Source of the DNA: Halobacteriales archaeon QH_6_64_20
GTDB taxonomy: Archaea; Halobacteriota; Halobacteria; Halobacteriales; Halococcaceae
Direction: 5' to 3'
Assembly: GCA_003021235.1 (NCBI GenBank)
Contig: PXQR01000012.1
Span: forward strand, 11,451 to 51,790
Length of the DNA stretch: 40,340 bases
The notes beneath the pieces are model-generated. The model saw only the letters and a list, made by a program, of their open reading frames with translations, was not told the origin of the DNA and did not search any database. Shown piece by piece: positions 1 through 7,649 of this stretch. Each line of letters starts with the position of its first letter. Position 1 is the stretch's first letter. Made by a program: the position numbers and the translations under genes.

Positions 1-405
1 GACGGCCAGCGAAAGCGCATCGCGGGGGACAACACCGCGATCGTCACTACCAGTGGGATGCTCTCGGGCGGACCGGCGATGACCTACATCCCCGAGATCA
101 GGGGCCATCCGGTGAACAAGATCTGCCTGACGGGCTATCAGGTCGCGGGGACGCCCGGCCGCGAGTTGCTCGACACCGGGCGCGCGGAGATCGACGGCGG
201 GGTGATCCCCGTAAGCGCGCGGGTCGAACAGTACGATTTCTCCGCCCACGTCGATCGGGGCGGACTGATCGACTTCCTCGGCCACTACGAGAACGCCGAG
301 GTGCTCGTGAACCACGGGGACCGGTGTGTGGCCTTCGCCGAGGAATTGAGGGAGGACGGCTACGATGCGAGTGCACCTGATCTCGGCGACACGGTCACGG
401 TCTGA
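1..405 (+). CDS. beta-CASP metallo-beta-lactamase ribonuclease, C-terminal fragment
   Basis: The reading frame is open from base 1, so the gene begins upstream of the window; 134 residues of its C-terminus remain. The fragment has the TSGML(S)GGPAM segment, a KICLTGYQVAGTPGREL stretch and a late DFSAHVDRGGLIDF segment, which are the conserved C-terminal motifs of archaeal beta-CASP nucleases (CPSF73-like mRNA 3'-end processing / RNase J-like family). The His in the SAHVD motif is one of the metal-site residues of this fold. These enzymes process or degrade RNA in the cytoplasm. The N-terminal HxHxDH metal motif is outside the window, so the exact subfamily cannot be decided. Confidence 0.85.
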   Translation, partial: DGQRKRIAGDNTAIVTTSGMLSGGPAMTYIPEIRGHPVNKICLTGYQVAGTPGRELLDTGRAEIDGGVIPVSARVEQYDFSAHVDRGGLIDFLGHYENAEVLVNHGDRCVAFAEELREDGYDASAPDLGDTVTV

Positions 406-460
406 CTCCGTTTGACTCGGATCGAGCGGTTGTGCGACGACGACGCACGAGCAACGGGGT

Positions 461-470
461 GCTTTTTGCT
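461..470 (+). promoter_or_regulatory. TATA-like box for the DUF7119-like gene
   Basis: A T-rich run (gctttttgct) lies 22-31 bp upstream of the ATG at 492, the spacing of an archaeal TATA box for a leaderless transcript. It supports the 492 start over the alternative GTG at 432, which would lie upstream of the transcription start. Confidence 0.4.
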
Positions 471-491
471 CGTGCTTACCCTGATAGGGAT

Positions 492-1226
492 ATGAGCAAC
501 GAGCGGGGCGGGACCGAACCGCCGGCTGACCGACGATCGCCGGTCGGTACCCCGGTGATCCGCGGCGACCCATCGCTGACCGGCGAGTACGCACAGCGGG
601 CGACGCAGTTCGACCCCGAGGACCCCGAGAGCCTCGCGCTCGCCGCCGACACGGTACGTCGGTTCGCCGGGGGCTCCGAGGACTCCGGAGATTCCGAGAG
701 CTCCGGGGACTCCGGGGACTCCGGGAACACCGATACCGTCTACATGCTCGAAGGCGCGGCGGCGTGTGCGGCGCTCGTGCGCGGCGAAGGCTCGTATAAG
801 GCGGCGGCCGAGCGCGCCGGCGATGGCGTAACGGTATCGTTCATCCGCAAGTGGGCGCGCGTCCACGACCTGCCCCGATCGATCCGCCGGCACGTCGCGA
901 TGGGGGCCATCGCGCCGACCGCCGCGAAACACATCGCCCGTGTCGCCGGCGAGGGGCGCTTTTCGCTCGCGTGGGCCGTTCTCGATAACGACCTGACGGT
1001 ACGGGAGGTACGCGCAGCGGCGAGCGCGATCAACGACGGCACGCCCGTCGAACGAGCGCTCCGAGCTCATGGGGTCGTCCCCGGCGAACTCCCGGTGTCG
1101 CTTCCTCCCGGGGTCTACCGCGAACTCAGACGCCGGGCATCGCTCGACGGCGTCGAACCCGGCGAGGTGATCGCGGAAGCCCTCGAAGCACATCTGGATG
1201 GGAAACCTCCGCTGCCACAGCAATGA
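492..1226 (+). CDS. haloarchaeal helix-turn-helix-like protein (DUF7119-like), 244 aa
   Basis: Product is 244 aa starting MSNERGG. An upstream in-frame GTG at 432 exists, but a TATA-like box at 461-470 favours the ATG at 492. The N-terminal third is low-complexity and contains a Gly-Ser-Asp repeat (around residues 56-80). The middle (VSFIRKWARVHDLPRSIRRHVAMGAIAPTAAKHIARV, given here only as positions about 120-157) resembles the helical DNA-binding region of ParB/KorB-type proteins, and the C-terminus is a short charged helix. I recognise it as a conserved haloarchaeal protein often called DUF7119, but its function is not known. The tRNA-Lys gene follows on the same strand. Confidence 0.6.
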   Translation: MSNERGGTEPPADRRSPVGTPVIRGDPSLTGEYAQRATQFDPEDPESLALAADTVRRFAGGSEDSGDSESSGDSGDSGNTDTVYMLEGAAACAALVRGEGSYKAAAERAGDGVTVSFIRKWARVHDLPRSIRRHVAMGAIAPTAAKHIARVAGEGRFSLAWAVLDNDLTVREVRAAASAINDGTPVERALRAHGVVPGELPVSLPPGVYRELRRRASLDGVEPGEVIAEALEAHLDGKPPLPQQ

Positions 1227-1357
1227 CGAAACAGCGAACCGGTGGGGCGACGAAGCGACGAAGCCGCGGGACGATGGAGCGAGAACGACCGAACGACGGG
1301 GCCGCGACGTCGGGCGGATCGTAAGCGTTTACCGCCGGGCGACGCTGGTATGATCGA

Positions 1358-1469
1358 GGGCTGGTAGCTCAGTTAGGCAGAGCGTCTGGCTTTTAACGCG
1401 ACCGCTCGTTCGACTCGGGCGGTCGCGGAAGAGACCAGACGGTCGGGGGTTCGAATCCCTCCCAGCCCG
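1358..1469 (+). tRNA. tRNA-Lys(UUU) with a 38-nt archaeal intron
   Basis: The acceptor stem GGGCTGG (1358-1364) pairs with CCAGCCC (1462-1468), with discriminator G at 1469; no CCA is encoded. The T-loop motif GGTTCGAATCC is present. The anticodon loop reads C-TTT-T-AA after splicing, giving anticodon UUU (1392-1394). A 38-nt intron (1396-1433) interrupts the loop after position 37. It folds into a 9-bp hairpin, and the exon-intron junctions form a canonical bulge-helix-bulge: a 4-bp helix (cttt with gaag) flanked by 3-nt bulges taa and aga, each cut after the second base. Confidence 0.95.
1396..1433 (+). other. tRNA-Lys intron (bulge-helix-bulge)
   Basis: Removal of these 38 nt restores a perfect 5-bp anticodon stem (tctgg with ccaga) and a seven-base loop. 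The intron core pairs cgcgaccgc with gcggtcgcg. The splice sites obey the 3-4-3 bulge-helix-bulge rule of the archaeal tRNA splicing endonuclease. Position 37/38 is the usual archaeal insertion site. Confidence 0.9.
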
Positions 1470-1576
1470 TATAATGAACCGCCGAGTGATAGCGAGGCGG
1501 TGAGTGGACCGGCTAGAGGATTCGAATCAGGGAGTAGGAGGTGAGGGAGCCTTGGCGAGCGAACGGGAACGACCGT

Positions 1577-1598
1577 GGTTCGAATCCCTCCCAGCCCG
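1577..1598 (+). repeat. 22-bp duplicate of the tRNA-Lys 3' end (possible att remnant)
   Basis: These 22 bases are identical to the last 22 bases of the tRNA gene (1448-1469), 129 bp downstream and in the same orientation. They cover half the T-arm and the 3' acceptor strand, the segment used as attachment site by tRNA-targeting integrases. No full cloverleaf can be built around the second copy, so it is not a second tRNA. No integrase gene is seen between or beside the copies. Confidence 0.7.
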
Positions 1599-1813
1599 CT
1601 TTTCCCGTCATTCCGACGAGGAAAACCACGGTAGCTGTGCTATCGTGTTCGAGTTCTCGGAGGCTACGACGGCGTGACTACGGATGAACCACCACGACAG
1701 CAGTGTGAGGAACGCTTGACGCGATGTTCCGGGGAACCGCGCTGGCTCCGGTGGGTACGCTGGTATGGACAGCGAGAAGGAGGCGGCGCTTCGAGGTCCG
1801 GTTCCGGGCTCTT

Positions 1814-2002
1814 TCAGCCGCGTACCGGGAGGTACGCCATCCCGATCATCGAACCCGCCGTCAACCCCGAGAGGATGACGATCCCCCAGAGGCTCGCTTT
1901 CGCGTTGTTCGCCGCCGCGTACTGTGTGCCGACGAGTAGATACGCCGCGATCGTAATGGCGAGGAAGAAGACGGCGTATATCGCCGCAGCCCGTCGTTGC
2001 AT
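1814..2002 (-). CDS. small two-helix membrane protein, 62 aa
   Basis: Begins MQRRAAAIYAVFFLAITIAAY and has two hydrophobic segments (about residues 6-24 and 38-58) with a short polar loop, so it is likely a small integral membrane protein. A TATA-like sequence on the minus strand (around 2024-2033, ttatag) sits about 27 bp upstream of the ATG, consistent with a leaderless transcript and supporting a real gene. I do not recognise a characterised family; similar small hydrophobic proteins are common in haloarchaea. It lies downstream of the DUF2892 gene on the same strand. Confidence 0.55.
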   Translation of the reverse strand: MQRRAAAIYAVFFLAITIAAYLLVGTQYAAANNAKASLWGIVILSGLTAGSMIGMAYLPVRG

Positions 2003-2084
2003 ACGTTGTAGGTCGCTCGTCGGCTCTATAACGGTTGCTCTTCGGATTCCCGGGTAGCGATCGCTCTCCGGAGCGCCGCTTCGG

Positions 2085-2300
2085 TCACTCTCGCGAGCAG
2101 GTGTTGACGCCGAACAGAGCGTTCATCCCACACCAGCCGACGACCGCGTTGAACAACAGTCCCGAACTCGCGAGCGCCGCGCCGGTCGCAAGTGCCCACC
2201 GGCCGGCGAGCACCGCGACGAGGGTCACGACGAGGAGACCGACGCCGCCGACGGCGCGGGCGATCCGGTCGGTCCCGCCGACGTTCCGTTCGAAGGCCAT
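2085..2300 (-). CDS. DUF2892 / YgaP-type transmembrane protein, 71 aa
   Basis: The N-terminal NVGGTDRIARAVGG motif, two hydrophobic helices (about residues 18-35 and 40-55) and the C-terminal GMNALFGVNTC match the DUF2892 family, which corresponds to the membrane part of YgaP-like proteins. Cys66 near the end is conserved in the family. The molecular role is unknown; in other organisms the domain is often near rhodanese or sulfur-metabolism genes, but none is seen here. Length is normal for a stand-alone family member. Confidence 0.75.
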   Translation of the reverse strand: MAFERNVGGTDRIARAVGGVGLLVVTLVAVLAGRWALATGAALASSGLLFNAVVGWCGMNALFGVNTCSRE

Positions 2301-2518
2301 ACCCCGCCGGATAAACCGTTGCTCGTGAACACGCCGGCGAACCGATGACGTTGCGCTCGCGGGACTTCGAGTTTCACAGCGTGAGCGCCTGACGACCGAT
2401 CGACCGTTCCCGTGCGGGACGCCGGTACGCCGACCGATCGATCCGACGTTCGGGTGACGAACTTCGTACCGTTTCTAGTCGAAACGAAGAGGTTGTGTGA
2501 GTTATACGAAGTTCTAAA

Positions 2519-3657
2519 TCAATCCTTGAGCGACCAGAATTCGCCGTGTGCTTCGACCGCGTCCTCGATCCACTTGGAAGCCGGGGGGCGGTACTCCGCT
2601 AAGAGATCGAACGGGTCCCGCGCGTCGGTCTCGATGCCCGTCGCGCCACAGAGGACGCCGAGGGTATCGTACGCGAGCGAGGAGATCCCGTAGCCATCCT
2701 CCTGGACGAGCGCCAGCCCCGCGTCGCTCCGAGCGGCGATCTCCCGTACGCGTCGGCCGAGGTCGCGAAAACCGGCCATGGTCACGAGATTACGACCGTT
2801 GGGATCGACCTGTCCAGGGTCCTGACCGGCCGACACTAACAGGCAATCGGGGTCGAACTCGGTGACTACGGGCTTGACTACCCGTTCGAAGGCTTCCGTG
2901 TACCCGCCGTCGCCGGTTCCGGGGGGTTAAAGGAACGTTCACCGTATAGCCTTCACCCGTACCGTCGCCGACCTCGGTGAGGGAAGTTCTCCTGGGGATG
3001 GTTGGGACCCCACGCGCCGTAGTCGTTGTGCAGGCTCACTGCCAACACGTCGTCGCGATCGTAGAAACACTCCTGGGTGCCATTAGCAGGGTGGACGTCC
3101 CAGTCGACGATCGCCACCCGTCGGGCTCGGCCGATAGCGATGAGGCCGGCCGCGGCGACGGCGACGTTGTTCACGTAACAGTATCCGTCCGCCTGGGCGG
3201 GCTGGGCGTGGTGGCCGCTCGGCCTCACGAGTGCGTAGGGCACCTCTCCCAGACCGTACTCGTGAGCGTGTCGCGCCGCTTCGATGGCCGCGCCGGCGGC
3301 GTGTTCCGCGGCGTCGTAGGTTCGCTCGGAGACCGCGGTCGTGGCGATGAGCCGGCCGCCGCCCTGCGCGGCGAGATCTCGCAGGGAGTCGAGGTACGCC
3401 GGGTCGTGGACGCGTTCGAGTTGATCGCGGGAAGCGGGCGTTACCGACCGCCAGGTCGTGTGGTCGGCGAGTTCACGTTCGATCATCCAGCGGATGTTTT
3501 CGATCCGTTCGGGCCGGTCCGGGCGAGGTTCGGAGACAGCGAGCCGGTCGTCCGGCGGGCGATCGAACGCGCCGTCGGGAGGGCGGTGTTCGAGGAAGAC
3601 CGGATCGTAAAAGACCGATAGCGTGCTCGGATCGGAACCCGTGTCGCTGGATGACAT
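2519..3657 (-). pseudogene. histone deacetylase / acetylpolyamine amidohydrolase family, two frameshifts
   Basis: The product would be a zinc-dependent deacetylase of the AcuC/HDAC superfamily (haloarchaeal class II HDAC-like), roughly 375 aa. The N-terminal part starts at ATG 3657 (MSSSDTGSD) behind a TATA box at 3681-3689, and carries the paired histidines (PSGHHAQ) and the zinc-binding DWDVH motif. The frame breaks at about 2975-2985 and again in a six-G run at 2921-2926. The intermediate frame encodes EVGDGTGEGYTVNVPLTP, and the last frame (2519 to about 2920) carries SAGQDPGQVDPNGRN and the C-terminus. Two one-base insertions, one in the homopolymer, explain the breaks exactly. It may be a true pseudogene or sequence error; all active-site motifs survive. 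It lies downstream of the aminotransferase on the same strand. Confidence 0.85.
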
Positions 3658-3821
3658 CGATAGCTGATCGTCGCGTCGAGACTTAAATCGGTAGTCCGGC
3701 AATCCGACGTCCGGTTGTCCAGTAGCTTGGCGATTCGAAAAGCGAGGTTCTGATGTGCTGGTCCGAAGTCCGATAGCACGGGACTCCAGCACACCGAACG
3801 GATCGGAAGCCCTGTCCTGCC

Positions 3822-5156
3822 TTACCCGAAGACCGTTGCGATCGAGCGATCGAGGGCCTCGACGGCTTCGTCGATATCGGACTCGTCGATACACAGCGGC
3901 GGCGAGAGCAGTACTTGGGTATCGGGACGACCGCTCCCGAGCAGGACTCCCTGCTCCCGGGCGTGGTCCCTGACGGAACTCACGGGGTTGTCCGCGTCGC
4001 TCTCGACAAACGGATCGACGAACGGCTCTCCAGTGCTCGGGTCGGCGAACTCGACCGACCAGAGGAAACCCCGGCCGTGAACGTCGCCGATACAGTCGTG
4101 CTCGGCTTCGAGTCCCCGCAGGCCGTCTTCGAGATAGGGAGCGAGGTCGCGGACGTTCTCGACGAGCCCGCCTTCGTACTCGTCGAGCGCGGCGATCCCC
4201 GCCGCACATCCCAGGGGGTGGCCGCCGAAGGTCTGACCCGTCGAGATGCCCTCGCCGCGCAGTCCGTCGGCGATCTCGGGACTGGCGAGCACGCCAGCGA
4301 GCGGGACGTACGCGCTCGTCGCGCCCTTCGCGAACGTGATCATGTCCGGTTCGAGACCTTCGGTTTGGACGCCGAAGAACTCGCCACACCGGCCGAAGCC
4401 CGTGATGACCTCGTCGGCGATTAGCAGGATGTCGTATTCGTCACACAACTCGCGCACGCGCTCGAAATAGCCCGGCGGAGCCGGGTACGCGCCGCTCGTC
4501 CCTGCTACCGGCTCGGTGAGGATCGCCGCGATCGAGTCGGGGCCCTCGTTGCGGATCACGAACTCCAGGTGATCGGCGGCTTGGGTGGCGAGTTCCTCGG
4601 GGCTGTCGGCGTCGAACGGCGACTGGAAGGGAAGCGGCGGCAGGAACTTCCCTACTCCAGTCGTGGCGGCGTACTGCTCGACGACCGAGCGGGTGGAAGG
4701 ATCGCCGGTCAGGCCCGCCGCGCCGTAGGTCGAACCGTGATAGGAACGCCAGCGCGTGAGGACCTTCGGGGCGTCCTGGTGGGCACGGGCGAACTGGATC
4801 GCCGACTCGTTTGCCTCACTGCCCGAGACCGCGAAAAAGACGTCCGAGAGCGAGTCGGGCGCGACCTCGGCCAGGCGGTCGGCGTACCGCGAGCGCACGT
4901 CGTTGTCCTTCGAGGGCGCGACGTACTGGATCCGTTCGAGCTGGTCGGAGATCGCCTCGACGATCGCTTCGTTCGAGTGCCCGGCGTTCACACAGTACAG
5001 TTGCGAGAGGAAATCGAGGTACTCGCTGCCCTCGCCGTCGTAGATCCGGGCACCGTCGCCGCGGGCGACGTCCATGAGTTCTCCCCCCGAATACCAGTGG
5101 GGGATCGTAGCCGTGTCGGCGGTCGGGCGGTCCACGACGGGAGTCTTCTCGGCCAT
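3822..5156 (-). CDS. class III aminotransferase (omega-amino acid / amine transaminase family)
   Basis: A 444-aa PLP-dependent fold-type I enzyme. The conserved SGSEANE cofactor phosphate loop is at residues 111-117, the aspartate that contacts the pyridine nitrogen is in the ADEV motif (D248), and the Schiff-base lysine is K277 in FAKGATS. A TATA-like sequence near 5178-5190 supports the ATG at 5156 with a leaderless transcript. The family transfers terminal amino groups of beta-alanine, taurine, GABA, putrescine or similar amines to pyruvate or 2-oxoglutarate; substrate cannot be read from sequence. Its neighbours (deacetylase, FAD amine/amino-acid oxidase) suggest amine catabolism. Length is normal. 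Confidence 0.9.
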   Translation of the reverse strand: MAEKTPVVDRPTADTATIPHWYSGGELMDVARGDGARIYDGEGSEYLDFLSQLYCVNAGHSNEAIVEAISDQLERIQYVAPSKDNDVRSRYADRLAEVAPDSLSDVFFAVSGSEANESAIQFARAHQDAPKVLTRWRSYHGSTYGAAGLTGDPSTRSVVEQYAATTGVGKFLPPLPFQSPFDADSPEELATQAADHLEFVIRNEGPDSIAAILTEPVAGTSGAYPAPPGYFERVRELCDEYDILLIADEVITGFGRCGEFFGVQTEGLEPDMITFAKGATSAYVPLAGVLASPEIADGLRGEGISTGQTFGGHPLGCAAGIAALDEYEGGLVENVRDLAPYLEDGLRGLEAEHDCIGDVHGRGFLWSVEFADPSTGEPFVDPFVESDADNPVSSVRDHAREQGVLLGSGRPDTQVLLSPPLCIDESDIDEAVEALDRSIATVFG

Positions 5157-5398
5157 GACGTACGTCAGCGGCCCACAGCCGATAAACCTTCCGCGAAGGC
5201 CGCTCGGGCCGAAAGAACAGGCGGGGCCGACGCGTCGACCCGAACGAACTACAATGGCTATGTGGGTCCGGAGACATGGGAACGCATGCGCGAAACGCGG
5301 ACTGCGGGAGAAGGCTTTGATCGACGGGGAGAACCGAAGACAAGGGTGAACACAGTAGCGAAGCGACCGACGTCGACACCGGAGGAAGGCCGAAAGCG

Positions 5399-6601
5399 AT
5401 GGAGGTCCTGATCGTCGGCGCGGGCGTGATCGGCTGTGCGATCGCCCGCGAACTCGCGCTCGACCACGAGGTACGTGTGCTCGATCGAAACGGCGTCGCG
5501 GGCGGGGCGACCGGCCGGTCGGCGGGGCTGATCGCGCCGACGCTCTTCTTCGGGGATCTCCCCGAGACGGCTCGCTACGCGAACGCCTTCTTCGAGCGCT
5601 TCGACGGGACCGGCGAGTTCTCGTTCACGCGCCGGGAGCGTTTGGACCTCGTCGGAGCGGGAGTCGACACGGACAGTGCGGGAAGCGAGGGCGACGAAGG
5701 GAGCACCGGAGGCGAAGGAGCCGCCGGGAACGAAGCGGACGAGGAACGCAAGGCCCGCAAGCGCGCCGCGCGGTTGTACGAACAGGGCTTTCCGGTTCGC
5801 TACCTCGACGGGGCGGCGATCGAAGCGCGGCACCCGGCGTTCGACGCCGACTCGTTCGCGGGAGCCGTTCGGTACGGCGACACCGGGTGGGTCGATCCGT
5901 ACACGTACACGATCGAACTACGCCGAGCCGCCGAGCGACGGGGCGCGCGTTTCGAGACCAGTGTGGAGGGAAGAGCGATCGCCGAACGCGAGGGAGGGGT
6001 CGAGATCGAGACGAGCGAGGGACGACGCCGAGCGGATCGCGTCGTCCTCGCGGCCGGGTGGCGAACGCCCGATCTGGTGGGTGGAAACGGCACACCGGAT
6101 CCGATCCCGGTCTCGCCGTACCGAACGCAGTGTGTCGTACTCGATCCCGTAGACTCCCTCCCTAGGGGCTTCCCGCTGGTCCGTGCGTCCGGCGAGAAAC
6201 TGTACTTCCGCCCGGAGCACGACGGAACCTTGCTCGTCGGCGGCGGGTACGGCCTCGTGGACCCTACGGCGGCGAGCGAGGCGGCCGACGAGCGGTTCAG
6301 GAACCACGTCGCCGAGGCGATCCCGCGGCTGATCGACGGGTTCGACGACGCCGGGTTCGTTATCGGGTGGGCGGGCGTCGACAGTGGAACGCCCGATGGC
6401 CGACCCGTGATCGACACGATTTCCGAACGAGTCGTCGTCGCGACCGGCTTTAGCGGCCTCGGGGTGATGGCCTCGCCGATCGCCGCCGGTGCGGTCCGGG
6501 CGCTCGTCACCGGCGAAAGCGAGACAGTTCCCCTCGAGCCGTTCCGACACGACCGGTTCGAGGGGACGGAGGCGGGCGTCCGGTTCACTTCCGACGCGTG
6601 A
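5399..6601 (+). CDS. DAO-family FAD-dependent oxidoreductase (glycine/sarcosine oxidase-like)
   Basis: A 400-aa flavoprotein. The dinucleotide-binding motif GAGVIGCAIA is at residues 7-16, followed by ATGRSAGLI typical of the DAO (D-amino acid oxidase/glycine oxidase/sarcosine dehydrogenase) superfamily. The C-terminal GRPVID and GFSGLGVMASPIAAG segments match the second FAD-contacting region. An acidic Ser/Gly/Glu-rich insertion (about residues 84-118) is a haloarchaeal low-complexity loop. A GGAGG at 5381-5385 precedes the ATG. It probably oxidises a secondary or primary amine or amino acid; it is divergent from the aminotransferase, which shares the amine theme. Confidence 0.85.
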   Translation: MEVLIVGAGVIGCAIARELALDHEVRVLDRNGVAGGATGRSAGLIAPTLFFGDLPETARYANAFFERFDGTGEFSFTRRERLDLVGAGVDTDSAGSEGDEGSTGGEGAAGNEADEERKARKRAARLYEQGFPVRYLDGAAIEARHPAFDADSFAGAVRYGDTGWVDPYTYTIELRRAAERRGARFETSVEGRAIAEREGGVEIETSEGRRRADRVVLAAGWRTPDLVGGNGTPDPIPVSPYRTQCVVLDPVDSLPRGFPLVRASGEKLYFRPEHDGTLLVGGGYGLVDPTAASEAADERFRNHVAEAIPRLIDGFDDAGFVIGWAGVDSGTPDGRPVIDTISERVVVATGFSGLGVMASPIAAGAVRALVTGESETVPLEPFRHDRFEGTEAGVRFTSDA

Positions 6602-6724
6602 CGGTGCGCCGAGACGGCGGGAACCGTGTGGAACGAGGGTCGAGATCGTCGAACGGGCGAGAGAGTGAGGACGACGCGCGAGGCAACCGAATCCGAATCC
6701 GAAGGCGAGCGTAGCGAGAGTTCA

Positions 6725-7429
6725 TCAGGCGACGGCGACCGCCCGAACCGGCGCGCCATCGGCGTCGGCGAGCGCGAGCGGAAAGGCATGCAGCCGAAAG
6801 CGGGTCGGCACGGCGTCGAGACCTCGGAGGTTTTCGATGATCAAGCGCTCGTCGCCGAGCAGGACATGGTGGACCGCGAAACCGGCGGGTTCGTCGGCCG
6901 TCGCGTTCGCCGACGGCGTGGGATCGACGTTGAGCGCGTCGACTCCGATGTGATAGTCCCGCTCGGCACACCACGCGGCGGCCTCGGGTGTCAAGTACGG
7001 GTGATCGAGGTAGGCGTCGGTGTTCCAGTGTGTGTCCCACCCGGTGTGTAACAGGAGACAATCGGCGTCGTCGGTCGGATCAGTGTCACTGGCCGAACCG
7101 TCGTCCTCGACCGAATCGTCCGTCGCGGAGGCCGAAACCCCCTCGGCGAGATCAGCGGTCGTAATCGGTTCTCGTGAGTCCTTATCGAGGGAAACGACGC
7201 GTGCTTCGAAGACGAACGTTCCGACGTCGAACGCGTCGAGATCCGAGCCACCAGCCTCGGTGTGACTCGGCGCGTCGACGTGGGTGCCGGTATGGCTACC
7301 CATTGCGACCGACGACACTCGGCAGCCATCGTCGGCGTGAGTCGCCTGTGGATCGACGGAGACGTCGGGATCGCTAGGGTAAGTGGTCATGTCGGTCTCG
7401 ATTCGGTGGGAGAGATCGTAGGTCGCCAT
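6725..7429 (-). CDS. cyclase-family metal-dependent hydrolase (kynurenine formamidase-like)
   Basis: A 234-aa protein of the Cyclase family (PF04199). The metal-binding HTGTHVDAPSH motif is at about residues 46-56, and LLLHTGWD in the middle is the second conserved segment. Family members hydrolyse amide or ester bonds (N-formylkynurenine, isatin) or have unknown substrates. An acidic low-complexity insertion (about residues 100-120) precedes LLLHTG. It lies between the FAD oxidase (convergent) and the SSF symporter (divergent). The substrate is unknown; the context suggests an amide-containing nitrogen compound. Confidence 0.85.
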   Translation of the reverse strand: MATYDLSHRIETDMTTYPSDPDVSVDPQATHADDGCRVSSVAMGSHTGTHVDAPSHTEAGGSDLDAFDVGTFVFEARVVSLDKDSREPITTADLAEGVSASATDDSVEDDGSASDTDPTDDADCLLLHTGWDTHWNTDAYLDHPYLTPEAAAWCAERDYHIGVDALNVDPTPSANATADEPAGFAVHHVLLGDERLIIENLRGLDAVPTRFRLHAFPLALADADGAPVRAVAVA

Positions 7430-7649
7430 TTCGAGGGAGTCGGAGGCCAGGTCACCTCAACGATCCGGTTTCGGCGATCCGGGAGATCGCACCAAGGTTT
7501 TAGATACTCCGCTGTATAGGTTCGATCACATGTGGCAACGTGTTTCCACCGAACGTTCGTCGGGCGAACGGATCACTACGACGTGGGTGATCCGGCGATC
7601 CGGGGGCGTAGTCCCGAAACTTCCAGCCCCGACCGAGGGAGGGACGTAG

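Noticed and set aside
1511..1598. Second tRNA gene next to tRNA-Lys
   Set aside because: Only the 3' portion of the tRNA is present; no matching acceptor 5' strand, D-arm or anticodon arm can be drawn.
1674..2057. 127-aa plus-strand frame near the tRNA
   Set aside because: It overlaps the minus-strand small membrane protein, which has a hydrophobic pattern and a TATA box, and has itself no domain-like features.
3658..4389. Upstream extension of the deacetylase frame to 4389
   Set aside because: The extra part is antisense-like Arg-rich sequence inside the aminotransferase gene; a TATA box at 3681-3689 and the ATG at 3657 define the start.
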